Source: Pseudomonadota bacterium
GTDB lineage: Bacteria > Pseudomonadota > Gammaproteobacteria > Burkholderiales > SG8-39
NCBI GenBank assembly: GCA_021811085.1
Contig: JAJZPQ010000013.1
Coordinates: 1 to 64,000, forward strand
Reading direction: 5' to 3'
DNA length: 64,000 bases
Shown here: positions 38,543 to 47,594 of the stretch, one piece after another
Layout: each line of letters starts with the position of its first letter
How positions within the stretch are numbered: position 1 is the first letter of the stretch
Program-made: the position numbers and the translations under genes
The notes under the pieces: model-generated
Database searches by the model: none
What the model saw: only the letters and a program-made list of their open reading frames with translations
Told to the model about the DNA's origin: nothing

Positions 38543-39187
38543 ATGCAGCTCAATACGATCAAGCCTGCGGCAGGCGCTAAACACCCGCGCCGCCGCGTCG
38601 GCCGCGGCATCGGTTCGGGCCTGGGCAAGACCGCGGGACGCGGTCACAAAGGGCAGAAGTCGCGTTCGGGCGGCTTTCATAAAGTAGGTTTCGAGGGCGG
38701 CCAGATGCCGCTGCAGCGGCGCCTGCCCAAGCGCGGCTTCAACTCGCTCGCGCGCGGCTTGACCGCTGAAGTGCGCCTGTCCGATCTGCAGAAAATGCAG
38801 CTTGCTGATATCGACCTGAAGGCGCTCATAGACGCCGGCGTAGTGCCGGAGGCGACCGAGGCGGTCAAAGTCATTTTGTCGGGCAAGATCGAGCGCAAGG
38901 TCAGCTTGAGCGGCCTGCGCGTGACCAAGGGCGCCAGGGCGGCCATCGAGGCGGCCGGTGGCAGCATTGCGGCGATCGAAGCCAAGGCGCTGGTAGGCAA
39001 GGGCAAGAAAGCCAAAGCGCGGGCCGAAGCAATCGCCAAGGCGCAAGCCCGGGCCGAAGCGCCCAAGGGCGCTGCGGCCAAACCGGCGGAAAAGGCGAAG
39101 GCCAAGCCCAAGGCACCCAAGGCGGGCGCGGGCGAGCCGGCTGCCAAAGAAAAATCCAAACCCAAGGCAAAGGGCGAGAAGGCTTAA
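38543..39187 (+). CDS. rplO: 50S ribosomal protein L15 with C-terminal extension
   Basis: 214 aa against about 144-150. The L15 core ([38 protein letters not shown]) ends near residue 150 ([10 protein letters not shown]). About 60 residues of Lys/Ala/Pro repeats ([15 protein letters not shown]) follow, resembling histone H1-like tails. The tail codons match the neighbourhood, so it appears native. Confidence 0.97.
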   Translation: MQLNTIKPAAGAKHPRRRVGRGIGSGLGKTAGRGHKGQKSRSGGFHKVGFEGGQMPLQRRLPKRGFNSLARGLTAEVRLSDLQKMQLADIDLKALIDAGVVPEATEAVKVILSGKIERKVSLSGLRVTKGARAAIEAAGGSIAAIEAKALVGKGKKAKARAEAIAKAQARAEAPKGAAAKPAEKAKAKPKAPKAGAGEPAAKEKSKPKAKGEKA

Positions 39188-39202
39188 ACGCCGCTCAGCG
39201 AC

Positions 39203-40528
39203 ATGGCTACCCAGGCTCAAAATATCGGCAAAACCGGCAAGTACGGCGACCTGAAAAAGCGTCTGCTGTTCCTGCTCGGCGCTTTGGTCGTGTTCCGCAT
39301 CGGTGCGCATATTCCTGTGCCCGGAATCGATCCGAATGCGCTCGCCGATCTGTTCAAGTCGCAGCAGGGCGGCATCCTGGGCATGTTCAACATGTTCTCC
39401 GGCGGAGCGCTGTCGCGCTTCACTATTTTCGCCCTCGGGATCATGCCTTACATCTCGTCGTCGATCATTATGCAGCTGATGACCACGGTGTCGCCGCAGC
39501 TGGAACAGTTGAAGAAGGAAGGCCAGGCGGGACAGCGCAAGATCACCCAGTACACCCGCTACGGGACGGTGTTCCTGGCGTTGTTCCAGGCGACCGGCAT
39601 TTCGATTGCGCTCGAATCGCAGCCCGGTCTGGTGCTTGATCCCGGCCTGCTGTTCCGCTTTGTCACGGTGAGCACGCTGGTGACCGGTACCATGTTCCTG
39701 ATGTGGCTGGGCGAGCAGATCACCGAGCGCGGCCTGGGCAACGGCATTTCCATCATCATATTTGCCGGCATTGCCGCGGGCCTGCCTAACGCCGTCGGCG
39801 GCACGCTGGAACTGGTGCGCACCGGCGCCATGCACCCGCTTACGGCGCTGCTGGTGGCGACTGCCGTGGCGCTGGTGACCTGGGCCGTGTGCTTCATCGA
39901 ACGCGGTCAACGCAAGATTCTGGTGAACTACGCCAAGCGCCAGGTCGGCAATAAGATCTACGGCGGCCAGGCCTCGCACCTGCCGTTCAAGCTGAATATG
40001 GCCGGTGTGATCCCGCCGATTTTCGCTTCGAGCATCATCCTGTTTCCGGCGACGCTCGCCGGCTGGTTCGGCCGCAGCGAGAGCATGAGCTGGTTGCGCG
40101 ACATTTCCAGTACGCTTTCGCCGGGCCAGCCGATCTATGTGATGCTGTATTCGGGCGCGATCATTTTCTTCTGCTTTTTCTATACCGCGTTGCAGTACAA
40201 CCCGAAGGAAACCGCGGATAACCTGAAAAAGAGCGGCGCATTCGTTCCCGGCATCCGTCCGGGCGATCAGACCGCGCGCTATCTGGAAAAGATCCTGACC
40301 CGGCTCACCATGGCCGGCGCGGTGTACGTCACTCTGGTTTGTCTGTTGCCGGAATTTCTGATCCTGAAATGGAACGTGCCGTTTTATTTCGGCGGCACTT
40401 CGCTCTTGATCATCGTGGTGGTGACCATGGATTTCATGTCGCAGGTGCAGGCCTACATCATGTCGCACCAGTATGAAAGTTTGCTGAAAAAAGCCAATTT
40501 CAAGGGCGCGGGCTTCCCCACACGCTGA
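39203..40528 (+). CDS. secY: Preprotein translocase subunit SecY
   Basis: 441 aa, ten transmembrane helices. [14 protein letters not shown] in the plug and lateral-gate region, [14 protein letters not shown] in TM2, and [17 protein letters not shown] (TM4) are signatures. It forms the protein-conducting channel with SecE at 9736. It overlaps infA by one base. Confidence 0.98.
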   Translation: MATQAQNIGKTGKYGDLKKRLLFLLGALVVFRIGAHIPVPGIDPNALADLFKSQQGGILGMFNMFSGGALSRFTIFALGIMPYISSSIIMQLMTTVSPQLEQLKKEGQAGQRKITQYTRYGTVFLALFQATGISIALESQPGLVLDPGLLFRFVTVSTLVTGTMFLMWLGEQITERGLGNGISIIIFAGIAAGLPNAVGGTLELVRTGAMHPLTALLVATAVALVTWAVCFIERGQRKILVNYAKRQVGNKIYGGQASHLPFKLNMAGVIPPIFASSIILFPATLAGWFGRSESMSWLRDISSTLSPGQPIYVMLYSGAIIFFCFFYTALQYNPKETADNLKKSGAFVPGIRPGDQTARYLEKILTRLTMAGAVYVTLVCLLPEFLILKWNVPFYFGGTSLLIIVVVTMDFMSQVQAYIMSHQYESLLKKANFKGAGFPTR

Positions 40529-40746
40529 TGGCGAAAGAAGACGTTATCGAGATGCAGGGGGAGATTGTGGAGAATCTCCCTAACGCAACCTTCAGGGTGA
40601 AGCTGGAAAATGGCCACATAGTGTTGGGACATATCTCGGGCAAGATGCGTATGCACTATATCCGCATCCTGCCGGGCGACAAGGTGACGGTGGAATTGAC
40701 GCCGTATGATTTGACAAGAGCGCGGATCGTTTTCCGCGCAAAGTAG
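40528..40746 (+). CDS. infA: Translation initiation factor IF-1
   Basis: 72 aa single OB fold: [21 protein letters not shown] and [20 protein letters not shown]. The start overlaps the secY stop (TGATG). It occupies the ribosomal A site during initiation. Confidence 0.97.
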   Translation: MAKEDVIEMQGEIVENLPNATFRVKLENGHIVLGHISGKMRMHYIRILPGDKVTVELTPYDLTRARIVFRAK

Positions 40747-40794
40747 TCCGGGTGCGGGTGTCACAGCACGGACCGGGCGGAGCAGGGGAGCACC

Positions 40795-40908
40795 ATGAAA
40801 GTACAGGCATCAGTGAAAAAGATGTGCCGCAACTGCAAGGTCATTCGCAGGAAGAGGGTGGTGCGCGTGATTTGCACCAATCCGCGGCATAAGCAGCGCC
40901 AAGGTTAA
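40795..40908 (+). CDS. rpmJ: 50S ribosomal protein L36 (zinc form)
   Basis: 37 aa, easily missed because of its size. It begins [20 protein letters not shown] and contains C-x2-C and C-x4-H zinc ligands ending [15 protein letters not shown] lies about 6 nt upstream. It is the last spc-operon gene before the alpha promoter. Confidence 0.97.
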   Translation: MKVQASVKKMCRNCKVIRRKRVVRVICTNPRHKQRQG

Positions 40909-40912
40909 TTGG

Positions 40913-40942
40913 CTGGCATAGAGCATGATATCAAGTTATAAT
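40913..40942 (+). promoter_or_regulatory. Promoter of the alpha operon (rpsM)
   Basis: CTGGCA (40913-40918), 18-nt spacer, perfect TATAAT (40937-40942), about 30 nt before the rpsM ATG. The -10 is strong and the -35 is partial. Confidence 0.65.
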
Positions 40943-40971
40943 TACCGGTTTCGCATTTCTGGGGTGAGCTA

Positions 40972-41352
40972 ATGGCCCGTATTGCAGGCGTCAACATTCC
41001 AAACCACCAACACGCCGAGATCGCGCTGACCGCGATCTACGGCATCGGGCGGGCACGTGCGCAGGCGATCTGCGTTGCGGCTAAGGTCGGAACATCGGCC
41101 AAAATCAAGGACCTGTCGGACTCCGACATGGAACGCTTGCGCGAAGAGGTGGCCAAATTCACGGTCGAAGGCGACCTGCGGCGCGAAGTATCGATGTCGA
41201 TCAAGCGCCTGATGGACCTGGGCTGCTACCGCGGTTCGCGCCACCGCAAGGGTTTGCCCGTGCGCGGCCAGCGCACGCGCACCAACGCGCGCACGCGCAA
41301 AGGCCCGCGTAAGGCGGCGATCAAGATGAAATCCGCGGCGACCAAGACTTAA
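40972..41352 (+). CDS. rpsM: 30S ribosomal protein S13
   Basis: 126 aa, slightly long. [25 protein letters not shown] at the start and RQ-region [16 protein letters not shown] are standard; a short Lys/Ala tail follows. It contacts P-site tRNA. Confidence 0.99.
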   Translation: MARIAGVNIPNHQHAEIALTAIYGIGRARAQAICVAAKVGTSAKIKDLSDSDMERLREEVAKFTVEGDLRREVSMSIKRLMDLGCYRGSRHRKGLPVRGQRTRTNARTRKGPRKAAIKMKSAATKT

Positions 41353-41387
41353 GCCCCGGATCAACGGACACGTAGAGGAAAGCATAA

Positions 41388-41798
41388 ATGGCCAAACCCC
41401 CGAGCGCCGGCGCCACAGCAGCGGCGCGCGTACGCAAGAAGGTGAAAAAGAACGTTGCCGAAGGCATCGCGCATATCCATGCGTCGTTCAACAACACCAT
41501 CATCACCATAACCGACCGCCAGGGCAACGCGCTCTCGTGGGCGACGTCCGGCGCCGCCGGCTTCAAGGGTTCGCGCAAATCGACGCCGTTCGCGGCGCAG
41601 ATCGCCGCAGAGCAGGCAGGCAAGGCAGCGCAGGAATGCGGCGTGAAGAACGTCGAAGTGCGCATCAAGGGCCCGGGCCCCGGACGCGAGTCCGCCGTGC
41701 GCGCACTGAACGCGATCGGACTGAAGATCACCAGCATCAGCGACGTGACGCCGGTGCCGCACAATGGCTGCCGCCCGCCCAAGCGTCGGCGCATCTAA
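41388..41798 (+). CDS. rpsK: 30S ribosomal protein S11
   Basis: 136 aa. [19 protein letters not shown] and [17 protein letters not shown] are diagnostic. It shapes the platform near the mRNA exit. Confidence 0.99.
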   Translation: MAKPPSAGATAAARVRKKVKKNVAEGIAHIHASFNNTIITITDRQGNALSWATSGAAGFKGSRKSTPFAAQIAAEQAGKAAQECGVKNVEVRIKGPGPGRESAVRALNAIGLKITSISDVTPVPHNGCRPPKRRRI

Positions 41799-41810
41799 GG
41801 AGACTGGAAA

Positions 41811-42440
41811 GTGGCCCGCAACCTAGACCCCAAATGCCGCCAGTGCCGCCGCGAGGGCGAGAAGCTGTTCCTCAAAGGCGAGAAGTGTTTTACCGACAAG
41901 TGCGCCGTTGAGCGCCGCGCCTACGCGCCGGGCCAGCACGGCCAGAAGAGCGGCCAGCGCCTGTCCGACTACGGCAAGCAGCTGCGCGAGAAGCAGAAGA
42001 TCCGCCGCATCTACGGCATCCTCGAACGCCAGTTCCGCGGCATTTATGCGGCGGCTGCGCGCCAGAAAGGCATCACCGGCGAGAGCCTGTTGCAGATGCT
42101 CGAGTCGCGCCTGGACACGGTGTGCTTCCGCATGGGCTTCGGTGCTTCGCGCAACGAAGCGCGCCAGATCGTGCGCCACAACGGCATCATGGTGAACGGG
42201 AAGCGCGTCAACATTCCGTCCTACCATGTACGTACCGGTGACACCATCGAGGTGGCAGCGGCGGCCAAGGACCAACTGCGCATCAAGGGCGCGTCCGCTG
42301 CGGCTGCATCGCGCGGCGTTCCTGAATGGCTCGAAGTGGATGCCACGGCGATGAAGGGAATGTTCAAGACGGTACCGCAGCGCAGCGAGCTGCCTTCGAC
42401 CATCAACGAAAGCCTGGTTGTCGAATTGTATTCCAAGTAA
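41811..42440 (+). CDS. rpsD: 30S ribosomal protein S4
   Basis: 209 aa from a GTG start with AAGGAG about 9 nt upstream. [22 protein letters not shown] at the N-terminus and the S4 RNA-binding domain ([20 protein letters not shown]) follow. In E. coli S4 represses the alpha operon. Confidence 0.98.
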   Translation: MARNLDPKCRQCRREGEKLFLKGEKCFTDKCAVERRAYAPGQHGQKSGQRLSDYGKQLREKQKIRRIYGILERQFRGIYAAAARQKGITGESLLQMLESRLDTVCFRMGFGASRNEARQIVRHNGIMVNGKRVNIPSYHVRTGDTIEVAAAAKDQLRIKGASAAAASRGVPEWLEVDATAMKGMFKTVPQRSELPSTINESLVVELYSK

Positions 42441-42467
42441 TTGTCAAAGTTTCCCAGAGGAACCTCC

Positions 42468-43451
42468 ATGCAAAGCAGTGGATTTCTGAAACCGCGCATC
42501 ATCGACGTGCAGAGCATCGCTCCCAATCATGCCAAAGTGGTGATGGAGCCGTTCGAGCGGGGCTACGGCCACACCCTGGGCAATGCGCTACGGCGCGTGC
42601 TGTTGTCCTCGATGCCGGGGTTCGCCCCGACCGAGGTGCAGATTTCGGGCGTGCTGCACGAGTATTCGACCATCGACGGCGTGCAGGAAGACGTGGTCGA
42701 CATCCTGCTCAATCTCAAAGGCGTGGTGCTGAAAGTGCATAACCGCACCGAGGCCTTGCTGACGCTGAAGAAAAAAGGCGAAGGCGCGGTCACTGCCGCC
42801 GACATCGAAGTCTCCCACGACGTGGAAATCGTCAATCCCGAGCACGTCATCGCCCACCTTTCTCCCGGCGGCAAGCTGGAAATGCAGATCAAAGTCGAGC
42901 GCGGCCGCGGCTACCAGCCCGGCAACCTGCGCGCGGCGCCCGAGGAAACCAAGGGCATAGGCAAGATCATCCTCGATGCTTCGTTCTCGCCCGTGCGCCG
43001 CGTCAGCTACGCGGTCGAATCGGCGCGGGTGGAACAGCGCACCGACCTCGATAAGCTGATCCTCGACATCGAAACCAACGGCGTGGTCGAGCCGGAGGAG
43101 GCGATACGTTATGCCGCGCGCGTGCTGGTGGAGCAGCTGTCGGTATTCGCCGCACTAGAGGGCACACCGGTCGCGAGCGAGCCGGTCAAGGCGCCGCAGG
43201 TCGACCCGATTCTGCTGCGTCCGGTGGACGATCTGGAACTTACGGTGCGTTCGGCCAACTGCCTGAAGGCCGAGAACATCTATTACATAGGCGACTTGAT
43301 CCAGCGCACCGAGACCGAGTTGCTGAAGACACCGAACCTCGGCCGCAAGTCGCTCAACGAGATCAAGGAAGTACTCGCATCGCGCGGGCTGACTCTCGGG
43401 ATGAAGCTGGAGAACTGGCCGCCCGCAGGGCTGGAAGTCGCCCGCGTCTGA
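42468..43451 (+). CDS. rpoA: DNA-directed RNA polymerase subunit alpha
   Basis: 327 aa from ATG 42468 (AGAGGAA upstream; an in-frame TTG at 42441 is rejected). The N-terminal assembly domain has [17 protein letters not shown]. The C-terminal domain (about 250-327) contains [16 protein letters not shown] and the UP-element/activator surface [18 protein letters not shown]. It nucleates polymerase assembly. Confidence 0.99.
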   Translation: MQSSGFLKPRIIDVQSIAPNHAKVVMEPFERGYGHTLGNALRRVLLSSMPGFAPTEVQISGVLHEYSTIDGVQEDVVDILLNLKGVVLKVHNRTEALLTLKKKGEGAVTAADIEVSHDVEIVNPEHVIAHLSPGGKLEMQIKVERGRGYQPGNLRAAPEETKGIGKIILDASFSPVRRVSYAVESARVEQRTDLDKLILDIETNGVVEPEEAIRYAARVLVEQLSVFAALEGTPVASEPVKAPQVDPILLRPVDDLELTVRSANCLKAENIYYIGDLIQRTETELLKTPNLGRKSLNEIKEVLASRGLTLGMKLENWPPAGLEVARV

Positions 43452-43528
43452 AGGGAATCCGCCCGCGGCTCGCCCGTGGGGAAGAATCGTAGCCCTCGGG
43501 ACGAGGGCGGAACAGAAGAGGCAAGAAC

Positions 43529-43927
43529 ATGCGTCACCGCTTAGGACTGAGAAAACTCAATCGCACCAGCAGCCACCGCCTGGCGATGCTGCGCAATATG
43601 ACCAATTCGCTGCTGAAGCACGAGGTCATCACGACCACGTTGCCCAAGGCGAAGGAGCTGCGCCGCGTAGTCGAGCCGATGATCACGCTGGGCAAGATCG
43701 CCACGGTCGCCAACCGCCGCCTGGCGTTCAACCGCCTGCGCGATCGCGACATGGTCACGAAGCTGTTCAACGAACTCGGTCCGCGCTACGCCAAGAGGAA
43801 CGGCGGCTATCTGCGTATCCTCAAGTACGGCTTCCGCCAGGGCGACAACGCGCCGATGGCGCTGGTCGAACTGATGGATCGCCCCGAACCCGCGGAAGGC
43901 ACCGCCGCAACGGAAGCCAAGTCCTGA
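43529..43927 (+). CDS. rplQ: 50S ribosomal protein L17
   Basis: 132 aa. [20 protein letters not shown] and [20 protein letters not shown] are diagnostic. It is the last gene of the alpha operon, followed by an intrinsic terminator. Confidence 0.99.
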   Translation: MRHRLGLRKLNRTSSHRLAMLRNMTNSLLKHEVITTTLPKAKELRRVVEPMITLGKIATVANRRLAFNRLRDRDMVTKLFNELGPRYAKRNGGYLRILKYGFRQGDNAPMALVELMDRPEPAEGTAATEAKS

Positions 43928-43949
43928 TATAGGCCTTGATCCGATGAAG

Positions 43950-43973
43950 AAGCCGGCCTAGTGCCGGCTTTTT
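43950..43973 (+). terminator. Intrinsic terminator after rplQ
   Basis: AAGCCGGC-CTAGT-GCCGGCTT with a run of five T. It marks the end of the ribosomal gene block. Confidence 0.92.
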
Positions 43974-43998
43974 GGTTTTCCGGCGCTACAATGCGCCC

Positions 43999-44730
43999 AT
44001 GGCAATCGTGTTGTTTACCGATTTCGGTTCCGGCGATATCTACGTCGGTCAGGTGAAGGCGGTGCTGCAGCGTCTCGCGCCGGGCATCGCGCTAATCGAC
44101 TTGCTGCATGACGCCCCGGCATTCAACGTGCGCGCCAGCGCCCACCTGCTCGCAGCCATGGTCGAACGCTTCCCCGAGGACAGCGTGTTCCTGGCCGTGG
44201 TCGACCCCGGCGTCGGCGGCGCGCGCGACGCCGTAGTGGTGCGCGCCGATGGGCGCAGCTACGTGGGACCCGACAACGGATTGCTTTCGGTGGTCGCCGC
44301 GCGCGCGCACGCCAGCGATTGCCGCCGCATCCTGTGGCGGCCGACGCAGATTTCGGCCTCGTTTCATGGGCGCGACCTGTTTGCGCAGGTGGCCGCAACG
44401 CTGTCGGCGCAAGGCTGCCTGCCGGAGGGCTGGCTCGCGCAAGGCGGCAGGCTTGGTCTGGAGTTCGGCGGCGACGACCTGGCCGAGATTATCTACCTCG
44501 ATCATTACGGCAATGCCCATACGGGCCTGCGCGCGCGCGGCGTCGCGCGCACGGCGTCGCTGGTGATCGGCGCGCGCCGGCTGCCCTATGCGCGCGTTTT
44601 CTCGGAAGCGGCCGAGGGCGAGGCGTTCTGGTATGAGAACAGCCAGGGCCTGGTGGAGATTGCGGTCAACTGCGGCAGCGCCGCGGCGCTGCTGGGATTG
44701 AGAGTCGGCGACGGCGTAGCTTGGGCTTGA
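43999..44730 (+). CDS. SAM hydroxide adenosyltransferase family protein (DUF62)
   Basis: 243 aa. IVLFTDFGSGDIYVGQVKAV, VVDPGVGG and YVGPDNGLLS are the motifs of the SAM hydroxide adenosyltransferase (DUF62) family, which hydrolyse S-adenosylmethionine to adenosine and methionine and are related to fluorinases. A TACAAT hexamer (43987-43992) ends only 6 nt before the ATG, which would make the mRNA leaderless or nearly so. It is convergent with the secreted cysteine-repeat gene. Confidence 0.88.
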   Translation: MAIVLFTDFGSGDIYVGQVKAVLQRLAPGIALIDLLHDAPAFNVRASAHLLAAMVERFPEDSVFLAVVDPGVGGARDAVVVRADGRSYVGPDNGLLSVVAARAHASDCRRILWRPTQISASFHGRDLFAQVAATLSAQGCLPEGWLAQGGRLGLEFGGDDLAEIIYLDHYGNAHTGLRARGVARTASLVIGARRLPYARVFSEAAEGEAFWYENSQGLVEIAVNCGSAAALLGLRVGDGVAWA

Positions 44731-44782
44731 GCAGCGCGGGTATCGGTGCCGGTCAGAGCCTGGCGTTAGCGTCTGTGCGTTG

Positions 44783-45184
44783 CTAGTTTTTCTTCTGTGT
44801 CGCAACCGGTAACTGCGCCGCCATGCACTTGCTGTGCTCGCTTCTGCTCGTCTTGTCTTTGCACGCTTCCAGCGCCGCAGTGTGCGCCGCGCAGCGCTCC
44901 TGATTGCGCGCCTTGGAGCAGTCGCGTGCCTTTGGCGGGGTAAATTTCGCGGTCGATGCCGGCTGATGCATGCAGCTGCGCCACTCGTCGCCGACCTTGT
45001 CCCGGCACGCCTCGATATCCTTGTTGAGCGATTCGCAGCGGACCTTGTCCCTGGCCTTGGCGCAATCCATCGGACGGGCTCCCGGTCCTCTTCCGGGACC
45101 GGCACCCGCAGGTTGTGCGCTGGCAGCGATCGCGAACGTCGCGGCAGTGACGGCCGCGAGCAACACTGTGTACGTGGGTTTCAT
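44783..45184 (-). CDS. Secreted protein with two C-x8-C-x9-C-x10/11-C repeats
   Basis: 133 aa from the ATG at 45184, supported by GGAAGGA about 6 nt upstream; an in-frame start 7 codons earlier lacks such a site. The first roughly 24 residues are a signal peptide ending ASAQPA, so the product is periplasmic or secreted. The mature part is charged and has two homologous units: CAKARDKVRC...CRDKVGDEWRSC and CSKARNQERC...CKDKTSRSEHSKC. Eight cysteines in this helical spacing suggest two disulfide-linked helical hairpins. I do not recognise a named family. Confidence 0.75.
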   Translation of the reverse strand: MKPTYTVLLAAVTAATFAIAASAQPAGAGPGRGPGARPMDCAKARDKVRCESLNKDIEACRDKVGDEWRSCMHQPASTAKFTPPKARDCSKARNQERCAAHTAALEACKDKTSRSEHSKCMAAQLPVATQKKN

Positions 45185-45347
45185 CGGCGTTCCTTCCAAA
45201 GACATTGGCTGGTGCGCTCGGGCGCCGCGGCCGTGTTCAAGCGGAGTGGTAAGCCCAATCTACGCTCAGGCTCGCGCGCCGCTATGACTTTGGTCAAATA
45301 TTTGCGCGCTGGGCGCAGCGCGCCAGGAACGGAACTCGACAGCCTAT

Positions 45348-46619
45348 CTAAAGCACGAGGATGGCGCGGTAATCATTGACATTGGTGCGGGTCGGGCCGG
45401 TCACGACCAGGTCGTCGAGAGCCGCAAAAAAGCTGTAACCGTCGTTGTTTGCCAGCAGCTTCTTCGGCGAAACACCTGCCTTTGCGGCACGCGCGAGCGA
45501 GTCCGGTGAGAGTACCGCGCCGGCGTTGTCTTCCGAGCCGTCGATGCCGTCGGTATCGCAGGCGAGGGCATAGGCGTCGCCCATGCCAGCCAGTTCGAGT
45601 GCGAGCGACAGCAGGAATTCGGAACAGCGACCGCCGCGGCCATTGCCGCGCACGGTGACCGTGCATTCGCCGCCTGAAATCAGCGCGACGGGCGGCTTGA
45701 ACGGCTCGCCATGGCCGCGAATCTGCCGCGCCAGCGCGGCGTAGACCTTGGCGACCTCGCTCGCCTCGCCGGTCACGCTGTCGCCCAGTAGTACCGGCGT
45801 AATGCCTCTGGCGCGGAAATAGGCTGCCGCGGCCTGAAGCGAACCCTGCGCCGTGGCAATCACGCGATTCTCCACGCGCTGGAACAGCTTGTCCCCCGGT
45901 TTCGGCGTCTCGGCAATTTCGCCGCGCATGCCGCGCTGCAAATGCGCGACCACCGAGGCCGGCGCCTTCACGCCATAGCGCGCGATGATGTCCTGCGCAT
46001 CCTGGTAGGTGCTCGGATCGGGTGCGCAGGGACCCGAGCCGATATGGGTGGGATCGTCGCCGGTCACGTCGGAAATGATCAGCGCCAGCACCCTGGCCCT
46101 GCACGCCGCGGCGAGCCTGCCGCCCTGGATGCTCGAAATATGCTTGCGCACCGTGTTCATGTCTTGGATCGGGGCACCGCAACGCAGCAGCTCTTTGGTC
46201 GTGGCTTTCAGCTCGTCCATGCTGATGCCTTCCACCGGGAGACTCAGTAGGCTGGATCCACCGCCCGATACCAGCGCGAGCAGAAGGTCGTTCGCACTCA
46301 GCCCTTTTGCGCGGCGCAGAATCTCCTGCGCCGCTTTCTCGCCGCTTTCGTCTGGAACCGGGTGTCCGGCTTCGATTACTTGGATGCGATTGGTGAGCAG
46401 GCCGTGCTGGTAGCGCGTGATGGCGAGGCCGGCCAAGGGCGAGGAGGCGGGCCAGTGCTGTTCGACGGCGAGCGCCATGGCTGCTGCGGCTTTACCGGCG
46501 CCGACCACCAGCGTCTTGCCCTGCGGCGGTTGCGGCAAGTGCGGTGGCAGAATCTTCTGCGCGTCCGCGGCGCCCACTGCGGCATGAAAGCTTTCGATGA
46601 GCAGCGCGCGTGGGTCCAT
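45348..46619 (-). CDS. Glycerate 2-kinase (MOFRL family)
   Basis: 423 aa from the ATG 46619, where MDPRALLIESFHAAVGAADAQ matches the family N-terminus; the frame extends 13 codons further without similarity. VVGAGKAAAAMA, LVSGGGSSLL, ISDVTGDDPTHIGSGPC and the MOFRL-like C-terminus (ACDTDGIDGSEDNAGA) are signatures. It phosphorylates D-glycerate, as in serine or glyoxylate assimilation. No other gene of that pathway is near. Confidence 0.92.
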   Translation of the reverse strand: MDPRALLIESFHAAVGAADAQKILPPHLPQPPQGKTLVVGAGKAAAAMALAVEQHWPASSPLAGLAITRYQHGLLTNRIQVIEAGHPVPDESGEKAAQEILRRAKGLSANDLLLALVSGGGSSLLSLPVEGISMDELKATTKELLRCGAPIQDMNTVRKHISSIQGGRLAAACRARVLALIISDVTGDDPTHIGSGPCAPDPSTYQDAQDIIARYGVKAPASVVAHLQRGMRGEIAETPKPGDKLFQRVENRVIATAQGSLQAAAAYFRARGITPVLLGDSVTGEASEVAKVYAALARQIRGHGEPFKPPVALISGGECTVTVRGNGRGGRCSEFLLSLALELAGMGDAYALACDTDGIDGSEDNAGAVLSPDSLARAAKAGVSPKKLLANNDGYSFFAALDDLVVTGPTRTNVNDYRAILVL

Positions 46620-46677
46620 TAGGTGGCAAAGATAGCAGCTTTCTGCAGCGCCTGCCACGCCGGCGCGGTAGCAGGCC

Positions 46678-47526
46678 TCAGTGCTGCATCAGATCCATCG
46701 CGCCCTTGAACAAAGCGCTGTTCGGATCGGCAAGCTGCTCAAGCACGGTGAGGTGGTTGCAGCCGGGCATCGGGATGTCTGCGGCGAAGGCGTAGCGCCA
46801 GGTCCGGGCAAGGAGCGCATTCTGACGCTTGAATTCGTCGCTTTCCTCGCCCCCGACGGCGGTATAGAGCGGTGCGGTGGTGGCGGGGGGGATATTCACC
46901 GGGCTCAGCCGGCGTGCGAGCGCCTGGTCGAGTTTGATATCGGCGTTCAGGAACGGGGCATGCACCAAAGGTTCCAAGTCGTAGATGCCGCTGATCGCAA
47001 GGCCGCCCTTGACCAGGTTATAGGGCAATTCCGGCATATAGGTATTCCAGCGCGCCGCCAGCATCATCGCCGTCAGGTGGGCTCCGGCCGAGTGTCCCGC
47101 CACGTACAGCCTGCCCGGATTGACGCCGTAGCGTGCGCCGTAATGCCACAGCCAGGCGATGGCGAGCAAGTTCTGCTTGACGATATCCTCGATCCCGACT
47201 GCAGGGCAAAGGCCGTAGTTGGGCAGGGCGAGGGTGACGCCGCGGCGGGTGAAAGCGGGAGCGAGATAGGAAAAATCGCTCTTGTCGCGCGAGCGCCAGT
47301 AGCCTCCGTGGATGAACACCAGCAGGGCTTCGCTCCTGCCTTCAGCCGGGAAGACATCGAGCTTTTCCGCGCCACTCGGGCCATAGGGGATATCCAGGTG
47401 GCAGTGCAGGCTGGCGCGCGCTTCTTGCGAACGTTTCGCGCCGCGCTCGAAGATCTGCGGATGATCCGGGATCATCGCACGCGCGTTGTACTGTCTGTCG
47501 TAATAGGCGCTTAGGGCGTCTGTCAT
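46678..47526 (-). CDS. Alpha/beta hydrolase, arylformamidase/esterase-like
   Basis: 282 aa from ATG 47526 (GGAG 6 nt upstream). HGGYWRSRDKSDF is the oxyanion motif typical of kynurenine formamidase-like and hormone-sensitive-lipase esterases, and AGHSAGAHLTAMM carries the nucleophile Ser. No signal peptide is evident. Kynurenine formamidase activity would fit an aromatic amino-acid degrader, but kynA/kynU are not present here, so general esterase is equally likely. Confidence 0.8.
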   Translation of the reverse strand: MTDALSAYYDRQYNARAMIPDHPQIFERGAKRSQEARASLHCHLDIPYGPSGAEKLDVFPAEGRSEALLVFIHGGYWRSRDKSDFSYLAPAFTRRGVTLALPNYGLCPAVGIEDIVKQNLLAIAWLWHYGARYGVNPGRLYVAGHSAGAHLTAMMLAARWNTYMPELPYNLVKGGLAISGIYDLEPLVHAPFLNADIKLDQALARRLSPVNIPPATTAPLYTAVGGEESDEFKRQNALLARTWRYAFAADIPMPGCNHLTVLEQLADPNSALFKGAMDLMQH

Positions 47527-47594
47527 GCTTGGCTCCGGTACGACTGCAATAGATTTCGGCCCCGGGTCTTCGGGCGCCAGGCGCAATGTGCCGC

